This document shows, one piece after another, positions 9,552-20,825 of a stretch of 64,000 nucleotides of DNA (positions are counted from its first letter, which is position 1; every line of letters starts with the position of its first letter). The notes below the pieces were generated by a model. That model worked only from the letters and a program-made list of their open reading frames with translations, was not told where the DNA came from and did no database searches. Origin of the DNA: Adiantum capillus-veneris (Eukaryota; Streptophyta; Polypodiopsida; Polypodiales; Pteridaceae). The stretch covers positions 55,308,647 through 55,372,646 of the forward strand of contig CM043942.1 of assembly GCA_014529385.2 (NCBI GenBank), in the 5' to 3' direction. The translations under genes were made by a program, and so were the position numbers.

Positions 9552-11804
9552 TCTTAGGGTGTGGGAGACCTCTCACCACAATACCCTCTTACAATGGACA
9601 CAAAACTGGCAATGAAAAACACACTAAAACACTTTCTAAAATCAAGATCAACCGATAAAAACTCAAATACACAAGTCACCTTGAATTCACCAAACCGTAT
9701 TGCACAAATGGAAGGACGAAGATTTGAACGTTGAATCACGCCTTTGATGCACCAAACCTCAATTTATTGATGATGAAGGAGCATATACAATAGTGGTTTT
9801 GAGGTTTGTGGAACTCACGCTCTCTCACTTGCAATGTGTAGCTTGAAGGCTTCTCTCACACCAAGAGTGAAGCTCACAAGTGGTTGCTACACCTAAGTTT
9901 CTCCTCACGCATAGAGTGTTGGGGTGCTATGTGAGATGTTGGAGGTTGTTTTACAAGAAGGAGAGGGGCCTATTTATAGGTTGGAGACCCCTCATTAAGA
10001 TTATTAGAAATCCTAATTTACAAGCTAACAAATCAGGATTATGATTTTTTTGAATATCAAAACATTGCGGGCCTTCTTTGTCTGCTTGAGTCATGGATGT
10101 GGGCTCAAAAGAGAGCATTATTGATGGTGAATAATGTGAAAGTAGAGTTTTAAGTAAGAGGGGAGAGAGAGAGAGAGAGAGAGAGAAACAGAGAGAGAGA
10201 GTTACTTTGTACATGTCTTGAGGTGAGGTGTCTTTTATGGTTAGGTCAATACTATTTTGTGTTAGTATGTTAGTGGTTAGTGTTAGTAATCACTAGAAAG
10301 TTAATGATATATTTACAATGGGTAGAATGGGGTGGATGGTTGAAGTAAGAGGGGTGAATTAAAAAAGAATCATTGAGATGGTGAAGCTTTGAAGAAGCTT
10401 GAACTCACCCTTGTGTAGATTGTGGAAAAAATGACCGCTGGTCTTCTTCTTCTTCTTCGCTTCTTTACGCCGTCGCCACGGTTGACCACCACGATGAAAA
10501 GAGGATTTGTTGATGAAAAATCCTCAATTTGCAGAAGTTATCATGGTTAAGATGCTGAATTTTAGATATTTTTAGGAGAGGTAAATGAAATTGTAACATA
10601 GAAGCAATAGAGAGAGACATGGAGAGGGTGTATGTATGTAGAGGTTCATAAAAGAACTATAGGGATGAAAGAGAAGGGTAATGGTGAAGAGGGTGGGAGA
10701 AGCCATGGAAATTGCAGGTTTGAGTGAGGGAAGGAGAGGGAGGGATGTGTAAGAGTGAGTAGGTGTGTGGAAGGGTGAGAGAAGACTAAGGGTTACTTGT
10801 GAGAAAAGTGGGCAGACTGGGATCCACTCAAAAAATCATAGCTCACCGTTGGTAGCTCCAAAAATCATGAAAAACTTTGAGGTGATTATTCCAAGCGTGG
10901 GCTACATTTTCTGTTTTGACCACCGCTCCAAATTCGGAGTGGAGATAGGTGCCAAAATTCTCACCAAAAAGCCTATTTTTTATGCCTGCAAAAGTCTTTT
11001 AGTGGCCCCCTCCTTTGTTGAATTTGTAGAATGCATCCAAGAGTGAGCCCCTCCTTTGTCATATTATAATACAAAGCATCCAAGTTGTCCTTGACCCATG
11101 CATGGAGGAGGATTATTGGTGAATAAAGAAATATATACATGGTGGGACTAGTGTATGGACTATTCATGGACTTTAGCTCAATGAGCACATGGTGTTAGAA
11201 TAATGAGTAAAAATAATAATAAAAATATGGAGGAGTTATGGATATGGAAAGATATTGGAATCATATGATATGGTCCCTCCTTGAATTATTTTGGGTGAAA
11301 GAGGAAAAGGTATGCAAGTAAATAATATAATAAAAGTGACTAATGAGTAGAAATCAATTTTTTGTTTTCACGAGGGTGAGGGTGAAAATGTGGGAGTGAT
11401 TTGTATAAAGGAAAAATATAAGGTTAGAGTATGTACATATTGGAAAAAAATATACTTATGGTGCAAGAGGATGAAAGAAGGTAAATTTAATAAAACACAC
11501 ACCTAGGTATAAATATTTAAATAAATATCAAAATAATTATAAAAATCCCTATATTTAGGCCACATATATAATGAAATATTTACACACATAATATTTATTA
11601 TTTTTTTGATTTTATTTATTTTTTTGGCTCAACTAGCCCAGTGACTAGCTAGCTGAGGGTTTTTAAGGAGATATGGGAAAAGTCCCGTAACTCACACACG
11701 CCTATGTACAGTGAAATGGTAGGGATAGCCATAGTGTTTGGGTGAATTTGGTAGGGTGAGGTAGCTTACTATGGCACCTACGGAGAGCCGAAAAATGGCT
11801 ATCA
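9097..11804 (-). repeat. Family A LTR (2,708 bp), left arm outer copy
   Basis: Element-strand ends are TGATAGCC and CCGCCTCA. The outer end touches GTAC (9,093-9,096), the same four bases flanking the complete right-arm element. A TATA box (TATAAATAG on the minus strand, 9,970-9,978) sits mid-LTR, with a CA tract (9,502-9,549) and a GA tract (10,162-10,187) inside. A polypurine tract abuts the inner end at 11,805. Open frames inside recur in every LTR copy and are not genes. Confidence 0.9.
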
Positions 11805-12466
11805 TTAGCCCCCCCCTTAAATAATGGTACATTCATGTACCATTTATCCGATCATACAACATGTAGAGTGTGTAATGTCTGTTTTTGTCTGCTCTCATCT
11901 TTGTATGATTAAGAAACCTTGTGTGATATGAAAGGTTCTCAGAGCCAATAGCAGGATGTAGTGAAGTGACTGAGTAAATCTCCTCCATCGGAAAAGTTTC
12001 CATAAGCACCCCCCAGGATCAAAGATCTTGAAATATCTTTCCCAAAGCGAGATGTATGGTATGGAATCACTTACTGATTTTGATTGAAGAAACTTGTAGA
12101 TTTTACAGTTGTCCATCATTGCATCTATCACTATGAATGTGATATAAAATATTGGTTGCTCTTCCTCCTGTATAAAGTTAATGTATCTACCACACAAAGA
12201 TTAGTTCCAAACAATCATCAACTAACTACACAAAGTTTTGAAAGGTCTTTCAACATGAATTCTAGACTTTTATGTGAAAATGTTTTTTTTCTTTCTTATG
12301 TTATGCATAATCCGAACCATATTCTAGATCAATTTTTGTTTCCTTGAAATTAAACTCGGTCTATTTTCATGATTCATAAAATCTACTTGATTATGCTGAA
12401 ATTCAAGCATTCATGCAATACAACAACACTAAGCACACAATCTCTCCTCAGTGGGGGCACCAAAAT
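11805..12466 (-). mobile_element. Family A internal region with 1.85-kb deletion
   Basis: Contains the polypurine tract, the last 100 residues or so of the family A 3' ORF (12,188 down to 11,895), then jumps to the primer-site side (12,189-12,466). Compared with the right arm, bases equivalent to 52,999-54,852 are missing, which removes gag and most of the second ORF. The junction at 12,188/12,189 has no long repeat. The element is internally deleted between two nearly full LTRs. Confidence 0.85.
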
Positions 12467-15129
12467 TGAGGCGGTCCGGGGCGGGCAACAAGAGAGGCGA
12501 CCTCTAAACACCCCTCAAGGCTCCCGTGCTGCTCAATTGGGGCTGGGGCAACCACAAGCACAACACAACAACAAACCCACAGCCAAACCCAAACAAGATA
12601 GGGGCACCACCTAGTTATGGTATGCGAACTAGGAAGCAAGAGAGATTTTGGCACAACCAAGAAGATGCACCACACAACACACACAAACAACCTCACACCA
12701 AGACACACACAAACTGGACCAGAGAGAGCTAGAGCAAAGGGAAGAGAGAGACAAAAGGATCTTGCGTAATACCTTATTTGTGACTTGCAAATGGAGATGG
12801 TTCGTTATGATGCTATCGTAGAACTTGTATAAACTCAGTCAATGCTTAGTGATTGCTAAAACATTGCCAAAACACACACACACACACACACACTGTCTTA
12901 GGGTGTGGGAGACCTCTCACCACAATACCCTCGTACAATGGACACAAAACTGGCAATGAAAAACACACTAAAACACTTTCTAAAATCAAGATCAACCGAT
13001 AAAAACTCAAATACACAAGTCACCTTGAATTCACCAAACCGTATTGCACAAATGGAAGGACGAAGATTTGAACGTTGAATCACGCCTTTGATGCACCAAA
13101 CCTCAATTTATTGATGATGAAGGAGCATATACAATAGTGGTTTTGAGGTTTGTGGAACTCACGCTCTCTCACTTGCAATGTTTAGCTTGAAGGCTTCTCT
13201 CACACCAAGAGTGAAGCTCACAAGTGGTTGCTACACCTAAGTCTCTCCTCACGCATAGAGTGTTGGGGTGCTATGTGAGATGTTGGAGGTTGTTTTACAA
13301 GAAGGAGAGGGGCCTATTTATAGGTTGGAGACCCCTCATTAAGATTATTAGAAATCCTAATTTACAAGCTAACAAATTAGGATTATGATTTTTTTGAATA
13401 TCAAAACATTGCGGGCCTTCTTTGTCTGCTCGAGTCATGGATGTGGGCTCAAAAGAGAGCATTATTGATGGTGAATAATGTGAAAGTAGAGTTTTAAGTA
13501 AGGGGAGAGAGAGAGAGAGACAGAGAGAGTTACTTTGTACATGTCTTGAGGTGAGGTGTCTTTTATGGTTAGGTCAATACTATTTTGTGTTAGTATGTTA
13601 GTGGTTAGTGTTAGTAATCACTAGAAAGTTAATGATATATTTACAATGGGTAGAATGGGGTGGATGGTTGAAGTAAGAGGGGTGAATTAAAAGAGAATCA
13701 TTGAGATGGTGAAGCTTTGAAGAAGCTTGAACTCACCCTTGTGTAGATTGTGGAAAAAATGACCGCTGGTCTTCTTCTTCTTCTTCGCTTCTTTACGCCG
13801 CAGCCACGGTTGACCACCACGATGAAAAGAGGATTTGTTGATGAAAAATCCTCAATTTGCAGAAGTTATCATGGTTAAGATGCTGAATTTTAGATATTTT
13901 TAGGAGAGGTAAATGAAATTGTAACATAGAAGCAATAGAGAGAGACATGGAGAGGGTGTATGTATGTAGAGGTTCATAAAACAACTATAGGGATGAGAGA
14001 GAAGGGTAATGGTGAAGAGGGTGGGAGAAGCCATGGAAATTGCAGGTTTGAGTGAGGGAAGGAGAGGGAGGGATGTGTAAGAGTGAGTAGGTGTGTGGAA
14101 GGGTGAGACAAGACTAAGGGCTACTTGTGAGAAAAGTGGGCAGACTGGGATCCACTCAAAAAATCATAGCTCACCGTTGGTAGCTCCAAAAATCATGAAA
14201 AACTTTGAGGTGATTATTCCAAGCGTGGGCTACATTTTCTGTTTTGACCACCGCTCCAAATTCGGAGTGGAGATAGGTGCCAAAATTCTCACCAAAAAGC
14301 CTATTTTTTATGCCTGCAAAAGTCTTTTAGTGGCCCCCTCCTTTGTTGAATTTGTAGAATGCATCCAAGAGTGAGCCCCTCCTTTGTCATATTATAATAC
14401 AAAGCATCCAAGTTGTCCTTGACCCATGCATGGAGGAGGATTATTGGTGAATAAAGAAATATATACATGGTGGGACTAGTGTATGGACTATTCATGGACT
14501 TTAGCTCAATGAGCACATGGTGTTAGAATAATGAGTAAAAATAATAATAAAAATATGGAGGAGTTATGGATATGGAAAGATATTGGAATCATATGATATG
14601 GTCCCTTGAATTATTTTGGGTGAAAGAGGAAAAGGTATGCAAGTAAATAATATAATAAAAGTGACTAATGAGTAGAAATCAATTTTTTGTTTTCACGAGG
14701 GTGAGGGTGAAAATGTGGGAGTGATTTGTATAAAGGAAAAATATAAGGTTAGAGTATGTACATATTGGAAAAAAATATACTTATGGTGCAAGAGGATGAA
14801 AGAAGGTAAATTTAATAAAACACACACCTAGGTATAAATATTTAAATAAATATCAAAATAATTATAAAAATCCCTATATTTAGGCCACATATATAATGAA
14901 ATATTTACACACATAATATTTATTATTTTTTTGATTTTATTTATTTTTTTGGCTCAACTAGCCCAGTGACTAGCTAGCTGAGGGTTTTTAAGGAGATATG
15001 GGAAAAGTCCCGTAACTCACACACGCCTATGTACAGTGAAATGGTAGGGATAGCCATAGTGTTTGGGTGAATTTGGTAGGGTGAGGTAGCTTACTATGGC
15101 AACTACGGAGAGCCGAAAAACGGCTATCA
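12467..15129 (-). repeat. Family A LTR (2,663 bp), left arm inner copy
   Basis: Second direct copy of the same LTR, about 3.4 kb from the first. TATA box at 13,314-13,322 (minus). Its CA tract (12,872-12,893) is less than half the length of that in the outer copy. It is followed at 15,130 by a polypurine tract and 3' internal sequence, so by context it is also a 3' LTR. This makes the left arm an LTR-internal-LTR-internal array. Confidence 0.9.
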
Positions 15130-15836
15130 TTAGCCCCCCCCTTAAATAATGGTACATTCATGTACCATTTATCCGATCATACAAAATGTAGAGTGTGTAA
15201 CGTCTGTTTTTGTCTGCTCTCATCTTTGTATGATTAAGAAACCTTGTGTGATATGAAAGGTTCTCAGAGCCAATAGCAGGATGTAGTGAAGTGACTGAGT
15301 AAACCTCCTCCATTGGAAAAGTTTCCATAAGCACCCCCCAGGATCAAAGATCTTGAAATATCTTTCCCAAAGCGAGATGTATGGTATGGAATCACTTACT
15401 GATTTTGATTGAAGAAACTTGTAGATTTTACTGTTGTCCATCATTGCATCTATCACTATGAATGTGATATAAAATATTGGTTGCTCTTCCTCCTGTATAA
15501 AGTTAATGTATCTGCTACGATCTTCAAGAGCTTGTATGAGCAAATTCCTGAACTGTAGCTCATAAAATTCATTCAACCTGGGTAGGCTCATCAACAAGTA
15601 AAAAATTCTATGACCTTCATGATTTAGGGAAGCTTGATCCATGCTTCCAGCTGCTATTGGAAGATATTTCAAATAGTTTACCACATAGGTAGATAATAGA
15701 CGAAGGTTTCTATTGCTTCCAACACATTGGAAGAGAATAGATTTTGGTACTGATTGATGAAATATCCACATGTAGCAATCAACAAGTTTTTCATCTATGA
15801 TGAAAACCAGAAGCATCACAATGTGCGACCTCCATA
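15130..15836 (-). mobile_element. Extra family A internal 3' fragment
   Basis: Matches the right arm at about 54,532-55,236: the 3' ORF of family A, the short hairpin and the polypurine tract. Similarity stops at 15,836, where LINE-like sequence begins. Here the ORF is not frameshifted, while the right-arm copy has lost one T near 54,604. Confidence 0.85.
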
Positions 15837-15960
15837 TGGTCCAAAGCCCTCTCTGAAAAAGCAATAAGCGGCCTCGTATCTCGTAGTAGACGGGGCAGTG
15901 GCATGTGTAGTGCAACTCTGTCTCAGGCTCGATGTCACACAGGGGGCATGTCCTGGCCTC

Positions 15961-16029
<69 letters not shown>

Positions 16030-16065
16030 ACAAGCAGGACTCAGTTGATTCAATTTTAGTTTCAT
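15220..16065 (-). CDS. Chimeric 281-residue ORF: GA repeat + LINE finger + family A 3' ORF
   Basis: Minus-strand open frame. Residues about 14-36 are a Ser-Leu tract read from a GA microsatellite. About 38-70 hold a C-terminal LINE-type zinc motif (CPLC, then H and C spaced as in CPLCDIEPETELHYTCHCPVY). From about residue 76 it is the family A 3' ORF, with FYLLMSLPRLNEFYELQF and the C-terminal LHYILLLALRTFH. The join is a rearrangement junction, so this is probably not a real gene. It does preserve the longest uninterrupted copy of the family A 3' ORF, which I cannot assign to any known family. No promoter or intron signal was seen. Confidence 0.45.
15837..15963 (-). pseudogene. LINE C-terminal zinc-finger fragment
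   Basis: Encodes TCPLC..(E)..ET.LHY.C.CP.YY.IR, the cysteine-histidine motif at the C-terminus of many plant LINE ORF2 proteins. It is bounded by a long GA tract on one side and family A sequence on the other. The LINE at 35.6-38.0 kb stops before this domain, so a relationship cannot be shown. Confidence 0.6.
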
Positions 16066-16196
16066 TCTAGATTGACTGCTGCCATGTTAGCTTGCATGTC
16101 CACCCCTTCAATTTCCCTTGCAATCGCATCATGAATTCTCCACTCTTGCAAGAAGGCTGGTGCATAGATTGTAGTTCTCATCGGGATGGGCGAGCA

Positions 16197-16236
<40 letters not shown>

Positions 16237-16270
16237 GTTCTCAGCGGGATGGGCGCGCATGTGAGTGAGT

Positions 16271-16320
<50 letters not shown>
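15964..16320. repeat. GA microsatellites with local duplication
   Basis: (GA)n at 15,964-16,028, about 16,198-16,229 and about 16,275-16,318. The segment TTGTAGTTCTC.GCGGGATGGGCG with its following GA run is present twice (from about 16,169 and about 16,231). This is a local tandem duplication. Confidence 0.85.
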
Positions 16321-16321
<1 letters not shown>

Positions 16322-16389
16322 CTATGAGATCTCATTTTTTCAATGAAATAAGAGAGATAATTTAAGAAGATTCTCTTCTCTTTTATTTT

Positions 16390-16935
16390 TCAAAATGGAT
16401 ATTTCCTACTCAATTATACCCTAAGTAAATATAATGCTAAAAGATTTACTTAAGGTACATACTCTAAGTAAATATAATGCTAAAAGGTTTACTTAAGGTA
16501 CATATCCTAAGCAAATATAATGCTAAAAGGTTCACTTAGTGTACATACCGGTAGGTTTTCAAAGAAATCTATGTAGGAAATCGCCTACATAGATTCCAAG
16601 GAATCTTGAAAGTAATGAGTCGTTTTTGAAACCTACTTGTATGTACCCTAAGTAAAAGGTCATTCTAATAGTTTTTTTTAAAAATCATCACTACCAAGAT
16701 TCCTGGGAATCGATGTAGGTGATTTCCTACATAAATTTTGTTCCAAATCTACTAGTATATACCCTAAGTAAACCTTTTGCAAGCATCTTTTCAGATTCCA
16801 TTTAATTCACCTGCTTTCAAAAATTGACTGGCCTATTAGTATATACCCTAAGTAAACCTTTTAGCATTATATTTATTTAGGTCACATATCATAAGTAAAT
16901 ATAATACTAAAAAGTTTACTTAAGATACATACTTG
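16390..16935. repeat. Foldback / MITE-like palindromic element
   Basis: Three tandem units of about 48 bp carrying AAGTAAATATAATGCTAAAA (16,424-16,550) lead into an arm at about 16,530-16,608. Its reverse complement, with a few mismatches, is at 16,693-16,773 (shared core TGTAGGAAATC.CCTACAT..ATTCC). Further inverted copies of the CCCTAAGTAAA unit lie at about 16,655, 16,756 and 16,845. There is no coding capacity. Transcription or extrusion would give a branched hairpin. Target duplications were not identified. Confidence 0.7.
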
Positions 16936-17488
16936 AGCCATGGACAACCATTATTCTTGAGAGATACCCTTTCCCAAGGGCCTATGCAAAAATTACACAA
17001 TTTGTAAATTGATGAAATTTCAATATACAACAGAGTTGCAAAAGCGTTTACAAAGGGGAGGAGTTCTCGGCGTCCGGCTTAGCATGGAGTTTAAGTGATG
17101 AGCCAGACGGCATCAAGAGGCACCTAGCAACTAGTGCTACCTTTGAATGGGTGGTATGAATAAAAGCGTACCCGAGAAAATGACCAAGTGGAGGGTGAAT
17201 ATATGTGTACACTGCATTGGGGGAAGAGAGAGAGAGAGAGAGAGAGAGTGAAATAGAGTGCGCACAAACATAGAAGAATGAAAAAAGAGAATCTTTACAT
17301 GCTCCATCTAAATGAAATAGGAAACCATAAATTAATGCAATAACAGAATATGGGTATACCATAACATCAAAAATGTAAATGACTAGTAGAGCACTGGACC
17401 CATCAACCGCTTCACCCATCCACCTCCTCTCTACCATAGATAGAGAGAATTTTACTTCGTCAAGAGCCAGCTAGAACACCTTGTAGAT
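16936..17488. other. No recognisable gene
   Basis: No coding similarity seen. A GA tract lies at about 17,227-17,248. A 129-residue minus-strand frame (17,048-17,437) includes that tract and lacks recognisable domains. Confidence 0.5.
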
Positions 17489-17932
17489 GGTGGGAACAAC
17501 TAATTACAAAGGCCAGTTACTGCGATAACTGATACAATGCACAGTCGTCAGAGGTCCAACCCGGTGGCTATAAATAGGACCCACTATTCATTTCGTGGGA
17601 TCTCTCTCTCGATATCTCTTCTAGAGTTCTTTATGCTCTTGTATCTTTGTAACCCTAGTTGAGCTTGCAACAGACTTGGCTCACACTGTTGTATTGGCTT
17701 ACACTAACCCTAATATATTCAAGTTCCAATCTCCAGTTTTAGTGTTTAATCTCAGTTTCTAGTTCAGTCTATATTTCAGTTCCAATCTTACATTTCATTC
17801 CAGTCTTTTCTAATCTAAAGTCTTTGTCTGATCTGAATAACTCTAACTGACCAGCGTGGAATAGCTGTTAGGGTTCATTCTCGCGATCACGGTGGTTTGA
17901 GCTAAGTTGATATTGACAAATGAATTATCTCA
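17489..17932 (+). repeat. Putative LTR of family G
   Basis: Contains a TATAAATAG box (17,569-17,577) and ends ...ATCTCA, followed by TTGGTGTTAGAG (17,936-17,947), a degenerate tRNA-Met primer site. The left end is uncertain and no matching 3' LTR was found. The call rests on promoter, primer-site and downstream gag order. Confidence 0.5.
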
Positions 17933-17963
17933 TATTTGGTGTTAGAGTTTCCAGATATTGACA

Positions 17964-18894
17964 ATGCCGTCCAGACCAGTTTCACGTGGCAGAAGGCGAG
18001 CTACCAAATTCATGGATAATCCGGACTGTGTCAACCCAATCTTGAAAGTGTGAGCGAGGCTTTGATTGTGAGAGAGAACCCGGAAATGACACAGATGGAT
18101 CAAGGGATTATCAACATTCTACTCATTCCAGGCATAGACGTATAGAGAGAGCAAAAAGATGGACCCGGTCTCATGGATCTCAGCGAAGCCGAAAACCCAC
18201 TAAGGAAAGCGAGGATAGTAAGCAAAGTCATCGGTCAGCAAGACATAAATCAACAAAGCAAGCTGAAGAGGATACAATGACTCACATCGAGGATAACAAG
18301 GACTAGAAATCTAATACAGATCATTACACAAAAATAAGATCCAAAGATAGAAAGCCAGCTCACAAAACCAGATCCAGTCACCACAATCCACTCACCTTCA
18401 ACTTTCAAAGGAGGCAAGAAAGATGACCCAAATGTACACATCCAAGCTTTTGAATAGTATGTTGAACTCAAGGACATAGATGAGGACGAATGGGGGGAAT
18501 ATTTTCCTCACACACTAAAGGAGGCAGGTAGAAAATGGTACTACCACTATCCAGCTTGCCAACTTAGATCCTACCATAAACTGCTTAAAGCTTTTCACTT
18601 GGATTATTCAGATAATAGGGGTGATGAGGATATAATGTGCAAACTGGATAAGATCATGCAAGGCAAGTTGTCCGCCAGAAGCTATGTAGAAAAGATTAAG
18701 GAATTGACCAGACAATTGTAAGAGCTTCCATCAGAGAAAAGGATGCAAGCCTAGTCCCTTAATGGTTTCAAAAGCAAGAAGTTAGGGGAAAAGGAGGTTC
18801 CAGCACCCACAAAAGAAATTTAATATCTGATTCAAAGGGCATTGAAGTTGGAACAACAAGCCAAAAAGGAGAAGAGCCACAAGAGAAGACAATC
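17964..18894 (+). pseudogene. Family G gag, 5' part (interrupted by Copia-1)
   Basis: The plus strand opens MPSRPVSRGRRR and, after several stops, shows a retrotransposon gag core: DPNVHIQAFE, DEWGEYFPHTL, AGRKWYYHY, then LDKIMQGKLSARSYVEKIKEL. These resemble the Retrotrans_gag fold that packs RNA into particles. The frame runs to KSHKRRQ and is cut at 18,894 by Copia-1. It resumes in the same frame at 23,221 after the target duplication. At least five in-frame stops show it was decaying. Confidence 0.72.
18890..18894 (+). other. Target-site duplication of Copia-1 (left)
   Basis: CAATC, repeated at 23,216-23,220 immediately after the 3' LTR. Removing the element and one copy restores the family G gag reading frame. 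Confidence 0.9.
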
Positions 18895-19121
18895 TGTTAC
18901 CATATACATGTGGTAGTGATGTGTGTGAACACATTAGGACCGCCGTGGCATTTTTTCCCTCTTTAGGAGGTTTTTTCCCCCGTGCATTGTATATATGCCC
19001 ATCACTCTAGGGCTATCTATCTTTCCATTGCACACTAAGTAACACACTCTCAGTTGTGTGCCTTGAGCTTCCTTCATTTTCTCCAATCTGTGTGTGTTTC
19101 TCTGCAACCCTAATTCCAACA
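18895..19121 (+). repeat. Copia-1 5' LTR (227 bp)
   Basis: Starts TGTTACCA and ends TTCCAACA, flanked by CAATC. A TATA-like TGTATATATG lies near 18,986. It ends two bases before the primer-site region. Confidence 0.9.
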
Positions 19122-19123
19122 AT

Positions 19124-19135
19124 TGGTATTGGAGC
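19124..19135 (+). other. Copia-1 primer-binding site
   Basis: TTGGTATTGGAGC, a variant of the tRNA-iMet complement TGGTATCAGAGC with two changes, two bases after the 5' LTR. Confidence 0.8.
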
Positions 19136-19486
19136 AGGTTGCGTCCTCCCGGGCTTAGTCGCTAGCTGCGCCAACACATGCCTGCTCACTTTCTCCGATT
19201 TCTGTGAGGTTTGGCAAGCGTTCGTAGGTCGACAAAAATTTTGGGACTACTCAAAGAGATTAGGTTTCTCAGATTTTTGAGTCGGGCTCATTTCGGCCTT
19301 TGTTTCCACTACAAGCAGGTCTGCACAGGCAATCTCATCATTTTGTGTAGAATTTCTGTCAGTGCCGTTTTCTATAGAACAGGTGTCTTACAGTCTACTA
19401 CGGCTTGTGCTATATAGCACGTGTTGTTCCCGCTTTGTTTCTCCTCTTTGCGGGCAGTTTTCACATTAGGTGGTGCAGCATTTACC

Positions 19487-20557
19487 ATGGCTGACAACAA
19501 CAACACAGATGTGTTCAAGATGTTTGTTGTTGAGGACAGGTTGGATGGATACAATTACCCTATGTGGGCTTATATGATGCAACATGTTCTTGTGTCAAAG
19601 GGTGTCTGTAATATTGTGCACGGCATTGATTTTTGTCCTGGTTCTGAGGATGTAGGTGATGTTGAGGATGTGGCAGGTCTTGTTGCAAGGATTGCTGCTA
19701 TTAGAGTTATTTTTCCTACGGTAGAACAAGCTCGTTGGGATGTAAAGGATGTGCAGGCTCATGTATTGATTGAGTTGTCTGTGAAGTGCACCATTATTCC
19801 TCACATTTGTTCAGCAAAATTTGCAAAACAGGCTTGGGATATTCTAGCAGGTCTTTATGCAATCCGCAATGAGGCTAAAATTGCTTTGCTGCGTAAAGAG
19901 CTGGAATCAAAGATTATGCATGAGGAAGATGATATGGACACTTTCCTTGCTGGTGTCAAGGATATCAATGAGCAACTTATTTCTGTAGGTGAAGTCATTT
20001 CAGACAGTTCCCTTGTGCAGACTGTTCTTGATGCCTTACCAGATTCATACCAGACTTTTGCTAGTACTTGGAGACTAATGACCCAACGAAATCCTGAAGT
20101 TGTCAAATTTGATGCATTATGCACATTGTTGTTGCAAGAGTCACTTTCCAGAAAAAACAGGACTAGACAGCTTGCAGTTGAGCAAGATTTTATTGCTTCT
20201 CAAAGAAAGGGTGGTAACAACAATGGAGCCACTTCTTATGGTTTTGCTGCGAGTGGCAAAACTTTTGTTCCTAATGCTTCTATTGGCAGAAATTTTTCTG
20301 GAAATTATGGTGATAAGGGCAAAAAGAAGATGCGTTGCCACTATTGTAGAGCTAATGATCATTTGATCAAGCAGTGTCCTAAGTTGAAGGCTAAAGAGGC
20401 TAAGAAGAAAGAGGGTGGTTCCACTGCAAATGTTGATTCCACTACAAATGCATCCATTGTTGAGTCTTCTGTAAAAGGAGACTGTGATGTTGATGTTGAT
20501 CTAGAATGGGCTTTTAGTGCAAAGTGCACTTACAATCCTGCTGTCCATGATGCATGA
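19487..20557 (+). CDS. Copia-1 gag (about 356 residues)
   Basis: The start is placed at 19,487 (MADNNNTD), since the upstream frame from 19,421 lies in the leader. It carries the copia gag pattern: LDGYNYPMWAYMMQHVL near the N-terminus, AKQAWDILAGLYA, then LQTVLDALPDSYQTF-like segments. An intact zinc knuckle, CHYCRANDHLIKQC (C-x2-C-x4-H-x4-C), lies about residues 285-298 and is followed by a lysine-rich tail. The role is capsid and RNA binding. The frame is open throughout, but pol continues in the +1 frame, so a one-base indel or programmed shift separates gag from protease. Confidence 0.85.
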   Translation: MADNNNTDVFKMFVVEDRLDGYNYPMWAYMMQHVLVSKGVCNIVHGIDFCPGSEDVGDVEDVAGLVARIAAIRVIFPTVEQARWDVKDVQAHVLIELSVKCTIIPHICSAKFAKQAWDILAGLYAIRNEAKIALLRKELESKIMHEEDDMDTFLAGVKDINEQLISVGEVISDSSLVQTVLDALPDSYQTFASTWRLMTQRNPEVVKFDALCTLLLQESLSRKNRTRQLAVEQDFIASQRKGGNNNGATSYGFAASGKTFVPNASIGRNFSGNYGDKGKKKMRCHYCRANDHLIKQCPKLKAKEAKKKEGGSTANVDSTTNASIVESSVKGDCDVDVDLEWAFSAKCTYNPAVHDA

Positions 20558-20559
20558 TT

Positions 20560-20825
20560 GTCAGTTGTTTGCTGCAAATTCACATGTGTGGTATTTCGAC
20601 AGTGGTGCTACAAAGCACATTACCTCACATCATGAATTGTTTACCTCTCTCGAGTCTATCCCTAATGGGAATTCAATCACTTGTGCCAACAATGCCTCTC
20701 ATCCGGTTCAAGGAGTTGGAAAGATTGTGCTTATTGCTGCAAATGGCAGTTCCTTCACACTTGTTGATGCACTTTATGTACCTAGGATCAAGAATAATCT
20801 ATTGTCTGTATCTGCACTTGCTTGA
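20560..20825 (+). pseudogene. Copia-1 protease
   Basis: Aspartic protease region with the copia active-site motif WYFDSGATKHIT and the downstream ALYVPRIKNNLLSVSAL signature. It would cleave the polyprotein. It lies in the +1 frame relative to gag, and a TGA at 20,823-20,825 separates it from integrase. Confidence 0.85.

Larger units (their letters stand above)
2989..15129 (-). repeat. Left arm of the large inverted repeat
   Basis: Reverse complement of about 50,036-64,000. The outer limit is not reached because the right copy runs off the window at 64,000 (matching base 2,991 here). Shared content: a family B element, an inverted integrase scrap, family C RT and family A LTRs. Translations of many pieces are identical or nearly so between arms. 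Differences seen: a 1.85-kb internal deletion in family A at 12,188/12,189, microsatellite lengths, a local hairpin rearrangement at 4,180-4,256, and scattered substitutions. Confidence 0.92.

Noticed and set aside
10765-11188. Open frames of 93 and 71 residues, repeated at 14,093-14,516, 50,660-51,083 and 55,862-56,285
   Set aside because: They lie inside the family A LTR and recur only because the LTR recurs. They overlap antisense to each other and have no domain.
16424-16550. Regularly spaced direct repeats, CRISPR-like at first sight
   Set aside because: The repeats are contiguous with no unique spacers, have inverted copies nearby, and sit in eukaryotic repeat DNA.
17048-17437. 129-residue minus-strand frame
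   Set aside because: Includes a microsatellite-coded Ser-Leu run and no recognisable domain.
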